Source: Streptococcus orisasini (GTDB lineage Bacteria; Bacillota; Bacilli; Lactobacillales; Streptococcaceae). Taken from it: a stretch of DNA of 64,000 nucleotides. Shown piece after piece: positions 1 to 7,055 of this stretch. The DNA lies in the NCBI RefSeq assembly GCF_001431045.1, contig NZ_BCLE01000032.1, positions 1-64,000 of the forward strand, in the 5' to 3' direction. Both the position numbers and the translations under genes were made by a program. Each line of letters starts with the position of its first letter. The first letter of the stretch is position 1. The notes under the pieces are model-generated. The model ran no database searches and had not been told where the DNA came from. It saw only the letters and a program-made list of their open reading frames with translations.

Positions 1-505
1 CTTCCGTTGTCGTTGGAGCCTCTGTTGTCGTTGGAGCCTCTGTTGTCGTTGGAGCCTCTGTCGTTGTTGGAGCTTCCGTTGTTGTTGGAGCTTCTGTTGT
101 CGTCGGAGCTTCTGTTGTCGTTGGGGCTTCCGTTGTTGTTGGAGCTTCTGTCGTTGTTGGAGCTTCTGTCGTTGTTGGAGCTTCCGTTGTCGTTGGAGCC
201 TCTGTTGTTGTTGGAGCTTCTGTCGTTGTTGGAGCTTCCGTTGTCGTTGGAGCCTCTGTTGTTGTTGGAGCTTCTGTCGTTGTTGGAGCCTCTGTTGTTG
301 TTGGAGCTTCCGTTGTTGTTGGAGCTTCCGTTGTTGTTGGAGCTTCTGTCGTTGTTGGAGCTTCTGTCGTTGTTGGAGCTTCCGTTGTCGTTGGAGCCTC
401 TGTTGTTGTTGGAGCTTCCGTTGTCGTTGGAGCCTCTGTTGTTGTTGGAGCCTCTGTCGTTGTTGGAGCCTCTGTTGTCGTTGGAGCCTCTGTTGTCGTT
501 GGCTT
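1..505. repeat. 18-bp tandem repeat array (TTTEAP codons)
   Basis: About 28 copies of an 18-bp unit, with silent variation between units, encode the hexapeptide TTTEAP on the minus strand. The array continues past the left edge, so its full copy number is unknown. Such arrays vary in length between strains through slippage or recombination. The plus-strand open frame over it is only the antisense reading. Confidence 0.95.
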
Positions 506-1513
506 TTCTGTCGTTGTCGTATTTCCGTCAGCACCGCCATCAGCATTAACATTAGCTACAGAAGAGTTAAATTCTTTACCATTAACAGCTTCTTTATTAT
601 TTTCCTTATACCAAGCTTTACTGTGATTTTCAAAAGTCTTTTGCTTAGGGTTATCAACTTTAGTCAAGTACATAATGCTAAAGCTTCTTACTTGAGCATA
701 TCCATAAGGAATAAAAACTGAAATTTTATTAGTAGCTGAGTTTGCTGAAATTGCTACACCTGGGTAATCATTAGCAAGGTCATTAATAGCATAGTCTCCA
801 CGATACGTATGAACATTGCCATCATAATCAGTTACAGTAATTTCAAAGCTTTTTTCATCCAGAGTTTGACCAGATTGAATTTCATCTTCAACTCTGACAT
901 CAGTGTCTACATAAGTTCTTTCATTGTTGATGTTCAAGAACCAGCGCACATGATCAGTATCATGGGTCTGCATGTCGCCCGTCTTGTAGTAAAAAGTACC
1001 TTTATTTCCTGAAGCAGCTTTCACGACACTGACTTCAGCAGACTTGCTCCCGCTGGTAATTCTAAAGCTGCCGGTATTTTCTTCAGAAGTATTAGCAAAA
1101 TTGCGACCTTCGATTTCAAATTCACCCCAGCCAGTGATATTTTGCAGACCAGTAATGCCATCGTTAAAAGTAACGACTGCTCTGTCTTGCGTAACTACCA
1201 AGTCACCAACATAGGTACCACGAATTTCCAGGCGAACGTTTTTAGAATAACCCGATCCTTTGACTGTTCCTGTATTCTGCCAGTTAACAGTTATAGTATC
1301 CCCAGATTTAATTTTTTGAGCATGTTCATCAAAATTAAAGCGAACCGTTGTTTTACCGCCGTCTTTAATCTTCTCAGGTGATACCGTCAGTGATGACACA
1401 TTACTGCTAACATCATCTGCCTGAACCTTAGTCAAAGCTATAAAAAGCATTGAGAAAAGGATAGCAAAGGTTCCTAGGAATTTTAATATTCCTGCTAAAC
1501 GCTTTCTATTCAT
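1..1513 (-). CDS. cnm: Collagen-binding adhesin, Cnm/Cbm-like (C-terminus beyond the window)
   Basis: The frame opens at an ATG at 1513 behind an AAAGGA ribosome site and runs without a stop to the left edge (about 504 codons), so the sorting signal is not seen. It starts with a signal peptide (MNRKRLAGILKF, then a hydrophobic run ending near VQA). About 300 residues of Ig-like adhesin sequence follow, including GWGEFEIEGRNF, FYYKTGDMQTHDTDHVRWFL and FENHSKAWYKEN, which I recognise from memory as the S. mutans Cnm/Cbm collagen-binding region. From about position 505 to the edge it is an almost pure TTTEAP hexapeptide stalk. Cnm-type stalks are known to be O-glycosylated by the Pgf enzymes; whether that applies here is inference. 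It has its own promoter and lies downstream of another surface-protein gene. Cbm is the alternative family name. Confidence 0.85.
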   Translation of the reverse strand, partial: MNRKRLAGILKFLGTFAILFSMLFIALTKVQADDVSSNVSSLTVSPEKIKDGGKTTVRFNFDEHAQKIKSGDTITVNWQNTGTVKGSGYSKNVRLEIRGTYVGDLVVTQDRAVVTFNDGITGLQNITGWGEFEIEGRNFANTSEENTGSFRITSGSKSAEVSVVKAASGNKGTFYYKTGDMQTHDTDHVRWFLNINNERTYVDTDVRVEDEIQSGQTLDEKSFEITVTDYDGNVHTYRGDYAINDLANDYPGVAISANSATNKISVFIPYGYAQVRSFSIMYLTKVDNPKQKTFENHSKAWYKENNKEAVNGKEFNSSVANVNADGGADGNTTTTEKPTTTEAPTTTEAPTTTEAPTTTEAPTTTEAPTTTEAPTTTEAPTTTEAPTTTEAPTTTEAPTTTEAPTTTEAPTTTEAPTTTEAPTTTEAPTTTEAPTTTEAPTTTEAPTTTEAPTTTEAPTTTEAPTTTEAPTTTEAPTTTEAPTTTEAPTTTEAPTTTEAPTTTE

Positions 1514-1554
1514 TTTTTGAGTCCTTTCTGAAATAAACAAAATATTACAAAAAC

Positions 1555-1583
1555 ATTATAGATATATTTCATGCTTTTGTCAA
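1555..1583 (-). promoter_or_regulatory. Promoter of the collagen adhesin gene
   Basis: On the minus strand TTGACA (1583-1578) and TATAAT (1560-1555) are 17 bp apart, both consensus. The start codon is about 40 nt downstream. The adhesin is therefore transcribed independently of the upstream surface-protein gene, which has its own terminator. Confidence 0.85.
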
Positions 1584-1610
1584 CGGTAATAATTAAATTA
1601 GAATAAAATA

Positions 1611-1648
1611 ATAAAAAGGGAAATCTAATACTAAATTCCCCTTTTTAT
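1611..1648 (-). terminator. Terminator after the CnaB-type surface protein
   Basis: On the minus strand an AAAAAGGGGAA / TTCCCTTTTT hairpin is followed by a T-rich tail, just after the stop at 1659. Confidence 0.8.
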
Positions 1649-1658
1649 CTATTTAGCA

Positions 1659-3140
1659 TCAATGATGCTGTTTTCGGAAATAGAAGGCTCCTGTTATAGA
1701 AACCATAACCAGTCCCAAAAGCCCTAAAGCAAAGCCACTTTCTTCGCCTGTGCTTGGAAGACCTTGTACCCTACCTTTTTGTTTGCCAGATACTTTATGA
1801 GGTTTTCGGGTTGGTCTGCCTGAAACTGTTGTTGTGATAGATGGATCCTTAGCTTTGGTTGCAGTAGTTTTCTCTTCAGCTTTTGTGGTTGCTGGATCTT
1901 CTGTTGTAGTTGGGGCTTCCGTTGTACTTGGATCCCCTGTAGTAGTCGGTGCCTCTGTGGTAGTTGGTGCTACCGTCGTTGTCGGCGCTTCTGAAGTGCC
2001 TGGAGCCACAGTTGTAGTCGGTGCCTCCGTTGTTGGAGCTACCGTCGTTGTTGGCGCCTCTGTTGTTGCTTCCGTTGTGGTCGGTGCTTCTGAGGTGCTT
2101 GGAGTTACAGTTGTGGTTGGATTACCTGGTGCTTCTGAAGTACCGGTAACCTCGGTTGTTGTTGGCGCCTCTGTTGTTGCTTCCGTTGTAGTTGGAGCCG
2201 CTGAAGTGCTTGTAACTTCTGTTGTTGTCGGTGCCTCCGTTGTTGGAGCTTCCGTTGTGGTTGCTTCTGTCGTTGTTGTCGGAGTCTCAGTTGTCGTTGG
2301 ATCGTCAGGCTTTATTTTATTTGTAATCTTAAAGCCATCATACATGTCACCTTCAATTTGAGGCTCTTCATATCCTTCTATCGGTGTTTCAACTACCAGA
2401 TATTCCCAGTCGAAAGCACCATCTTTATCAGAACCATATGTTGGTAAATTTTTAAAAGTATAAGTCCAATTTCCTTGAGCATCTGGAGTTACTATAACAT
2501 CTTGATAACCAGGTACCGGTTTATAATCGTTAGGGATTAACTGTGCAACTGGAAGAGCCTTCTCTGGATCCAATGCCACTGGTTGGACTTTCTCTCTCGC
2601 TTTTCTTCGATATAAGCCGATAAAAATATGGTCAGGACGTATCTTCTTACGATTATTATGGTCTTCCCAGATTTTCTCAACATTAATACTTGTTACAGCT
2701 GTATCGTCAAAGCTGTTTTCAAAAATAATTTCGTTTTCCGTCTTATCAACAGTTGCTTTTAGTTCTCCTGAACTATCTTCTGTAACAGTAACTGTCACAT
2801 CATACTCAACATTATCATACGTAATGCCTGCTTCTGATCCCAGTTCTTGTTTAATGGTATAGCGATAGTCCCCAGTCTTATTAAAGCTCAGCTCGTCAAA
2901 TACAACAGAACCATCTGCCTTATTTTTAGCCTTTAAGACTGTTTCACCCGTTTCTTTATTAATCAGGTTAAGGGTGAACTCATTATCAACCAAATTACGA
3001 CCAGTTAGATTCGTCTTAGCCTTAATAGCTACCTTAACTGATTCAGGCTCAGCTGCATTTATATTACGAGTCATTAAAAAACTTGTTAACGCCAAAAATA
3101 ATAACAAAATTGACGCTAATAATTTGCTTGTTTTTGTCAC
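1659..3140 (-). CDS. LPXTG cell-wall protein with pilin-type and CnaB-like domains
   Basis: A 493-residue surface protein starting at GTG (3140) behind GGAG. Residues 1-30 are a signal peptide. Residues about 33-145 resemble the streptococcal pilin isopeptide-linkage (FctA-like) fold, ending in ENEIIFENSF. Residues about 150-280 resemble a CnaB domain (TSINVEKIWEDHNN... to GFKITNKI). Residues about 285-430 are a Thr/Glu/Pro/Ala stalk less regular than that of the adhesin downstream. The C-terminus has LPSTGE, a hydrophobic segment and RKQHH, a complete sortase A signal. S. mutans strains carrying cnm have a neighbouring gene called cnaB; equivalence is likely but was judged from domains only. 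Host ligand unknown; intramolecular isopeptide bonds are an inference from the fold. Confidence 0.85.
   Translation of the reverse strand: MTKTSKLLASILLLFLALTSFLMTRNINAAEPESVKVAIKAKTNLTGRNLVDNEFTLNLINKETGETVLKAKNKADGSVVFDELSFNKTGDYRYTIKQELGSEAGITYDNVEYDVTVTVTEDSSGELKATVDKTENEIIFENSFDDTAVTSINVEKIWEDHNNRKKIRPDHIFIGLYRRKAREKVQPVALDPEKALPVAQLIPNDYKPVPGYQDVIVTPDAQGNWTYTFKNLPTYGSDKDGAFDWEYLVVETPIEGYEEPQIEGDMYDGFKITNKIKPDDPTTTETPTTTTEATTTEAPTTEAPTTTEVTSTSAAPTTTEATTEAPTTTEVTGTSEAPGNPTTTVTPSTSEAPTTTEATTEAPTTTVAPTTEAPTTTVAPGTSEAPTTTVAPTTTEAPTTTGDPSTTEAPTTTEDPATTKAEEKTTATKAKDPSITTTVSGRPTRKPHKVSGKQKGRVQGLPSTGEESGFALGLLGLVMVSITGAFYFRKQHH
1885..2310. repeat. Imperfect Thr-rich stalk repeat
   Basis: Irregular repeats encode TTTEAP, TTTVAP, GTSEAP and TTEAT blocks on the minus strand. 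They are related to the neighbouring adhesin's stalk but interspersed and diverged, which suggests an older or less often homogenised array. Confidence 0.85.
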
Positions 3141-3203
3141 GAACGTAACTCCTATTTCATGTTTTTTATGTTATGTCACTAAAAAGTAATATAACCGAAA
3201 TTT

Positions 3204-3233
3204 ATTATACCTTCCTTCTACCCACTATGTCAA
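3204..3233 (-). promoter_or_regulatory. Promoter of the CnaB-type surface protein gene
   Basis: TTGACA (3233-3228) and TATAAT (3209-3204) on the minus strand are 18 bp apart, about 64 nt before the GTG start. The 325-bp gap 3141-3465 holds only this promoter and the oppositely directed zupT promoter. Confidence 0.8.
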
Positions 3234-3399
3234 TATATTTTTACGCTGATTATTAGCTTATCATTAATTTTTCAAAAAAAATCATCAAAAAAATAGAATT
3301 TGCACTTTTTTGCCCCTATCTCTATCGTTTTACAAAAGGTATTATGTTTATATTTTGATTAATAAATGGTCTGCTATTCTTGTGTTTTCTTTCACTTAT

Positions 3400-3428
3400 T
3401 TGATGAATTCATACATTCATATTATAAT
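3400..3428 (+). promoter_or_regulatory. Promoter of zupT
   Basis: TTGATG (3400) and TATAAT (3423) are 17 bp apart. This places transcription start near 3435 and rules out the earlier in-frame start at 3310. Confidence 0.75.
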
Positions 3429-3465
3429 GAAAGCATATCAAAGCTACTGGGAGAAAGAATTAGTC

Positions 3466-4260
3466 ATGTCTCAAAATTTACTTACTGCCTTTGTGCTTAC
3501 TGCCATTGCTGGTTTATCTACTGGTATTGGCAGTCTCATTGCCTTTGTTGCCAAGCACACCAATAAAACCTTCTTGTCTGTCAGTCTCGGCTTTTCTGCA
3601 GGTGTCATGATTTATGTTTCTATGATCGAAATTTTTCCAACCGCTCAGGATATTTTGATTAAGTCACTGGATAAAAGAACAGGCTCTTGGATGACTGTCC
3701 TAGCTTTTTTTGGCGGCATGTTTTTGATTGCCATTATTGACAAGTTGATTCCGTCCGAGGAAAATCCTCATGAAATAAAAACAGTTGAAGAAGAAGAGCA
3801 AAAGCCTAGGAAACTCATGCGCATGGGACTTATGACAGCCATTGCTATCGCTATTCACAACTTTCCAGAAGGCTTGGCCACCTTCATTTCCGGGCTGCAG
3901 GATGCCAGCGTTGCCATTCCTATCGTGGTAGCCATTGCCATTCACAACATCCCCGAAGGAATCGCGGTTTCTGTACCGATTTACCAAGCGACTGGTTCCA
4001 AGAAAAAAGCCTTTACCTACTCTTTCTTGTCAGGCTTAGCTGAACCCTTGGGAGCTATTATCGGCTGGTTCCTTCTCATGCCCATTATGAATAATATCGT
4101 CTATGGTGCTATTTTTTCAGGAGTGGCAGGGATTATGGTCTTTATTTCTCTAGATGAACTGCTGCCCGCAGCCGAAGAATACGGCAAGCACCACTTGGCC
4201 ATTTATGGCCTAATCTCCGGTATGATTGTCATGGCTATAAGCCTCCTACTCTTCATCTGA
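3466..4260 (+). CDS. zupT: ZIP-family divalent metal transporter
   Basis: A 264-residue ZIP (ZupT-type) permease that imports zinc and possibly other divalent metals. Eight hydrophobic segments are visible. The signature metal-site motifs are HNFPEG in one central helix and HNIPEG in the next, both inside AIAIAIH/AIAIH contexts. A charged loop (HEIKTVEEEEQKPRK) precedes them. The start is the ATG at 3466, 12 nt after GGGAGAAAG and downstream of the promoter; an upstream extension in the same frame has no support. It is followed after 36 bp by yaaA, so the two may be cotranscribed. In S. mutans the same gene flanks the cnm insertion site, which supports the identification of the adhesin. Confidence 0.9.
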   Translation: MSQNLLTAFVLTAIAGLSTGIGSLIAFVAKHTNKTFLSVSLGFSAGVMIYVSMIEIFPTAQDILIKSLDKRTGSWMTVLAFFGGMFLIAIIDKLIPSEENPHEIKTVEEEEQKPRKLMRMGLMTAIAIAIHNFPEGLATFISGLQDASVAIPIVVAIAIHNIPEGIAVSVPIYQATGSKKKAFTYSFLSGLAEPLGAIIGWFLLMPIMNNIVYGAIFSGVAGIMVFISLDELLPAAEEYGKHHLAIYGLISGMIVMAISLLLFI

Positions 4261-4296
4261 AATAAGTACAGGCAGCTAACTTAAATGAGGAACTCT

Positions 4297-5028
4297 ATGA
4301 AATTTTTAATCCCAACTGCTAAAGAAATGAAACAAGACAGTACCCCTTCTTTGCAGGAAATCCCATCTCAAACACAGCCCATTCTTGAGCAGCTGGCTTC
4401 ATTTTCTGCTGAGGAACTGGCTCATCTCTACAAAATCAAGCCCAAGGCTGCTGAACTCGAATACGAGCGCCTGCAGGCCATTCAAAAGGGACAGGCACAA
4501 GCCTATCCCGCTCTTCATTTATTTAACGGTCTCATGTACCGCCACATTAAACGCCAGTCCTTGTCTACCAACGAATCCGCTTTTCTAGAAAAAAATGTCT
4601 TTATAGCCTCAGCGCTGTACGGTATCATTCCTGCCTTTGAAGAAATTGCTCCTCACCGGCTTGATTTTAACACCAAGCTCAGTATTGCAGGACAGTCTCT
4701 CAAAAGCTACTGGCGCAAGGATTTTGATCGCTTCGCCTTAGAAAATGACCCCCTTATCTCGCTCTTATCCAGTGAATTTATGGACGTCTTTTCTCCTAAA
4801 GTCCGCAGCCAGCTGACAATCGTTAAGTTTTTAGAAACCAAAGACGGCCGCTTAAAATCTCACTCCACCATTTCAAAAAAGGCCAGAGGAGCCTTCCTGA
4901 CGCAGGCCATCCAAAAGCAATGCCAAACCATTGAAGACCTGCAGACTCTTTCCTTTGAGGGCTTTCACTATCAGGCAAACCTTTCAAGCGCTAAAGAATT
5001 GGTTTTTGTCAAAGAACAAGATGATTGA
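4297..5028 (+). CDS. yaaA: YaaA/DUF328 peroxide-stress family protein
   Basis: A 243-residue soluble protein of the YaaA (UPF0246) family, which in E. coli limits free intracellular iron during peroxide stress. Family hallmarks visible are the N-terminal MKFLIPTAKEMK, LYKIKPKAAELEYERLQ, PALHLFNGLMYRHIKR, the YGIIPAFEEIAPHRLDF block and IVKFLETKDGRLKSHSTISKKARG. The start is the ATG at 4297 with GAGGA nine nt upstream; an in-frame ATG at 4285 overlaps that ribosome site and is less likely. It follows zupT closely, so a joint role in metal or oxidative-stress handling is plausible but inferred. A strong hairpin follows at 5048-5076. Confidence 0.9.
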   Translation: MKFLIPTAKEMKQDSTPSLQEIPSQTQPILEQLASFSAEELAHLYKIKPKAAELEYERLQAIQKGQAQAYPALHLFNGLMYRHIKRQSLSTNESAFLEKNVFIASALYGIIPAFEEIAPHRLDFNTKLSIAGQSLKSYWRKDFDRFALENDPLISLLSSEFMDVFSPKVRSQLTIVKFLETKDGRLKSHSTISKKARGAFLTQAIQKQCQTIEDLQTLSFEGFHYQANLSSAKELVFVKEQDD

Positions 5029-5047
5029 GATTTTCAATTCAGATCAC

Positions 5048-5076
5048 AAAACGAGGCAGGATATTTGCCTCGTTTC
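5048..5076 (+). terminator. Terminator after yaaA
   Basis: AAAACGAGGCA / TGCCTCGTTT forms an 10-11 bp stem 20 nt after the yaaA stop; the T tract is short. Confidence 0.7.
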
Positions 5077-5342
5077 AGACTGTAGACAAATCTCCATTTG
5101 CCTACCTTGATCAGCAAAAAAGTCTGCAGACTACCATATAAATTTCCATGAACGCAAACGAGTTAGATAAAGGATACTTCCGCCGTGATGAAAGTGTCGG
5201 AAATGGTGAATTTAAGCCAATTCTGACACTCGGAAACTTTGAGACCGTGGCTCAAAGTTTAGGCATGGAATTCCCTAGGAAGTCGCTGCCATCCGACATC
5301 ACCCAAGGAAGTATCAAAGAAAAAGGACTTTTTCTTCAAGCT
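5077..5342. other. Unassigned interval between two terminators
   Basis: About 265 bp between strong hairpins. It holds the palindrome AGTCTGCAGACT near 5119 and the perfect hairpin GAAAAAGGACTTTTTC near 5319. An 80-codon open frame (5148-5390) has no ribosome site and runs through the second terminator, so I do not call it a gene. A small RNA or a decayed repeat are both possible. Confidence 0.4.
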
Positions 5343-5374
5343 AAAACGAAGCAGAATCCCTGCTTCGTTTTTAA
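5343..5374 (+). terminator. Strong terminator-like hairpin
   Basis: AAAACGAAGCAG / CTGCTTCGTTTTT is a perfect 12-bp stem with a 5-nt loop and T tail on the plus strand. It works in both directions on paper and may also serve nrdG, whose stop lies at 5441. Confidence 0.8.
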
Positions 5375-5440
5375 TGTTATATCTCATTAAAGATAGACAG
5401 CTTTACTGAGTTGGCTTGACAGAGACCAAACTTTTTAGAT

Positions 5441-6046
5441 TTAAATCAAGTCACTTCTGTCAACTTGTTCATAGCTTTGTTTACCGTCATTTAGCTTATC
5501 CCAAATCACGACCTCGCCTGCAGCCAGTGACTTAGGAACATCAATGATACGTTGATTTGAAGAGCCGCGAAACTGCAGCATTAGGTTTTTCTTTGATTTA
5601 TCAAAACGCCCATCCACCAGAATATCTATCAGCCCAAGCATCTCCAGCTTATCCGGTGTTTCCAGCATCATTTCTTCCCAAGTATAGCCTGTCCAGGACC
5701 AGATGTCCTTTTCAGGCAGTTCCTTACGAATGCGTTTGAGCAAGGGAATGAGAATGCCCGTATTTAAAAAGGGTTCCCCACCTAAAAGCGTCAAACCCTG
5801 TACATAGGGCTGTGCCAAATCTTCCATAATCTGCTCCTCCAGCTCCTGTGTATAGGGGATACCAGCATTAAAAGACCAGGTTGCCACATTATAGCAGCCT
5901 TCACAATGGAACATGCAGCCGGCAACATATAGCGAGTTGCGTACCCCTTCACCATCAACAAAGTTAAAGGCCTTGTAATCAATAATACGCCCCTGACTCA
6001 GCTCCTCGCTCTTCCATTCTCCGGGTTTAGGTGTATTCCAGGTCAT
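5441..6046 (-). CDS. nrdG: Anaerobic ribonucleotide reductase activating protein
   Basis: A 201-residue radical-SAM activase that puts the glycyl radical on NrdD. The iron-sulphur cysteines are Cys44, Cys48 and Cys51 in VAGCMFHCEGCYN, the CX3CX2C signature. LTLLGGEPFLN is the usual glycine-rich SAM-binding stretch. The start is ATG at 6046, preceded by GGAGGAAAT; it overlaps the acetyltransferase stop by one base (ATGA), showing translational coupling. A longer frame to 6067 would run into the upstream gene and is not needed. Its partner nrdD lies upstream on the same strand at 7056-9260, separated by a terminator-like hairpin and two small genes. Confidence 0.95.
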   Translation of the reverse strand: MTWNTPKPGEWKSEELSQGRIIDYKAFNFVDGEGVRNSLYVAGCMFHCEGCYNVATWSFNAGIPYTQELEEQIMEDLAQPYVQGLTLLGGEPFLNTGILIPLLKRIRKELPEKDIWSWTGYTWEEMMLETPDKLEMLGLIDILVDGRFDKSKKNLMLQFRGSSNQRIIDVPKSLAAGEVVIWDKLNDGKQSYEQVDRSDLI

Positions 6047-6552
6047 ATTTCCTCCAAATCTATCCAATAGCGCTCCACATGTTCTCTTACGTCTTCTAAA
6101 AGTCCGCCATTTGCCAAGATAACTGCCCGGCTGGCAGGATTGTCATCATGACAAGTAACCAGAACTTTTTGAAGATTTTTTCTTTTAGCTTCCAATAAAC
6201 CCAGACGCAGCATTTCCTTGGCATGACCTCTACCACGCGCAGACGGCCGAATGGAATAGCCGATATGTCCACCTTGGTTCAGTAAAAAATCATTGAGGCG
6301 CAAGCGAATGTTCAGAAAACCCAAAGCTCGTCCTTCATTGTCAAAAGAAGCCAACTGAATAGCAGGAACAAAGCCATCAGGAATGTCAATTCCCATTTCA
6401 TAGGCTAAGTTGGTCTGCAGCCAATCATCATAGTCAAAATCTTCCTTCCAAAAGCCGCCATCATGGGCGGAATGACTGTCAGTAAATTCTTTCATCATCT
6501 CAAGAACGGCCTTTTTGTCTCTAGGACTTGGTCTTCTTAGCTCCATTGGCAT
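6043..6552 (-). CDS. GNAT-family N-acetyltransferase
   Basis: A 169-residue GNAT acetyltransferase. The acetyl-CoA loop is in IRPSARGRGHAKEMLRLGLLEAKRKN (R/Q-x-x-G-x-G/A type), followed by the late motif VTCHDDNPASRAVILANGGLLED. The substrate is not predictable; such genes sit between nrdD and nrdG in many streptococci without a defined function there. The start may be ATG 6552 or ATG 6546. The first ~32 bp overlap the end of the preceding small gene in another frame, and the stop overlaps nrdG, so this is one tight transcription unit. Confidence 0.85.
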   Translation of the reverse strand: MPMELRRPSPRDKKAVLEMMKEFTDSHSAHDGGFWKEDFDYDDWLQTNLAYEMGIDIPDGFVPAIQLASFDNEGRALGFLNIRLRLNDFLLNQGGHIGYSIRPSARGRGHAKEMLRLGLLEAKRKNLQKVLVTCHDDNPASRAVILANGGLLEDVREHVERYWIDLEEI

Positions 6553-6691
6553 TTCTCTCTTTTTCTAAAAATTTTTCACGCAAAGCCTGAACACGGTCTT
6601 TTTTACGCTTCGCATCCATGCCCTGCGAATGTTTTTCATGAAAGCGCCGAACCTGCGCTTTCCCTTTATCGTCTAATTGATATTTTCCCAT
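6521..6691 (-). CDS. Small basic conserved protein of the nrd locus
   Basis: A 56-codon gene starting at ATG 6691 with AGGAAAA upstream: MGKYQLDDKGKAQVRRFHEK and on to the stop at 6521. It is very Lys/Arg-rich and probably helical. Short proteins beginning MGKYQLD..KAQVQRFHEKH occur at the same place in other streptococcal nrd loci (recalled, not searched), which makes it a real gene. Function unknown; its overlap with the acetyltransferase implies coexpression with it and nrdG. Confidence 0.75.
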   Translation of the reverse strand: MGKYQLDDKGKAQVRRFHEKHSQGMDAKRKKDRVQALREKFLEKERNANGAKKTKS

Positions 6692-7055
6692 TTTTCCTCT
6701 TCTTTTTAATCACTTGCAAAATTCTAATCTTGGAGCAATTCTTTATGCAGCTAAATCTAGAGCCCTCTTAAGGCAGCTACTCTTTGGCAATCAAAATCAT
6801 GCACTATTGACTTCGCCCCACCCTACTTTAAGCACTGTCTTCTAGTCTGATTTTAATTTTCTTGAAATATAAGTCATAACTAGTAGAGTAAAAAAGGGAC
6901 GGGAAACAGCAGTTCCCAATCCCCTTCATCATTCATCAAAGAACACTGCTACAAACAGAAAAGTAACAGTTCACCCAACATTACTGGGCAAGCTCCTACT
7001 TTCTCAGCCTCAAAAAACACATTAGACAAGCACTCCAAGCGACAGGACAACTTAT
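6692..7055. other. Intergenic region between nrdD and the small nrd-locus gene
   Basis: 364 bp without a supported gene. It contains the nrdD terminator (6890-6923). The 200 bp after that presumably contain the promoter for the small gene, acetyltransferase and nrdG; no consensus pair stands out. Confidence 0.5.
6890..6923 (-). terminator. Terminator after nrdD
   Basis: On the minus strand GGGA-TT-GGGAA, a 6-nt loop, TTCCC-G-TCCC and six T residues form a standard intrinsic terminator 133 nt past the nrdD stop. Confidence 0.85.

Noticed and set aside
1..505. Tandem repeats considered as a CRISPR array
   Set aside because: The 18-bp units are contiguous, have no spacers and stay in frame as TTTEAP.
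7..549. Plus-strand open frame encoding Leu/Glu/Ser repeats
   Set aside because: It is the antisense reading of the TTTEAP repeat array, with no ribosome site or promoter.
1834..2361. Plus-strand Val/Gly-rich open frame
   Set aside because: Antisense of the Thr-rich stalk of the CnaB-type surface protein; low-complexity composition explains the missing stops.
3310..3465. N-terminal extension of zupT
   Set aside because: Lies upstream of and across the promoter; the ZIP family starts at the ATG at 3466.
5148..5390. 80-codon open frame between the terminators
   Set aside because: No ribosome site, runs through a perfect terminator and has no recognisable family.
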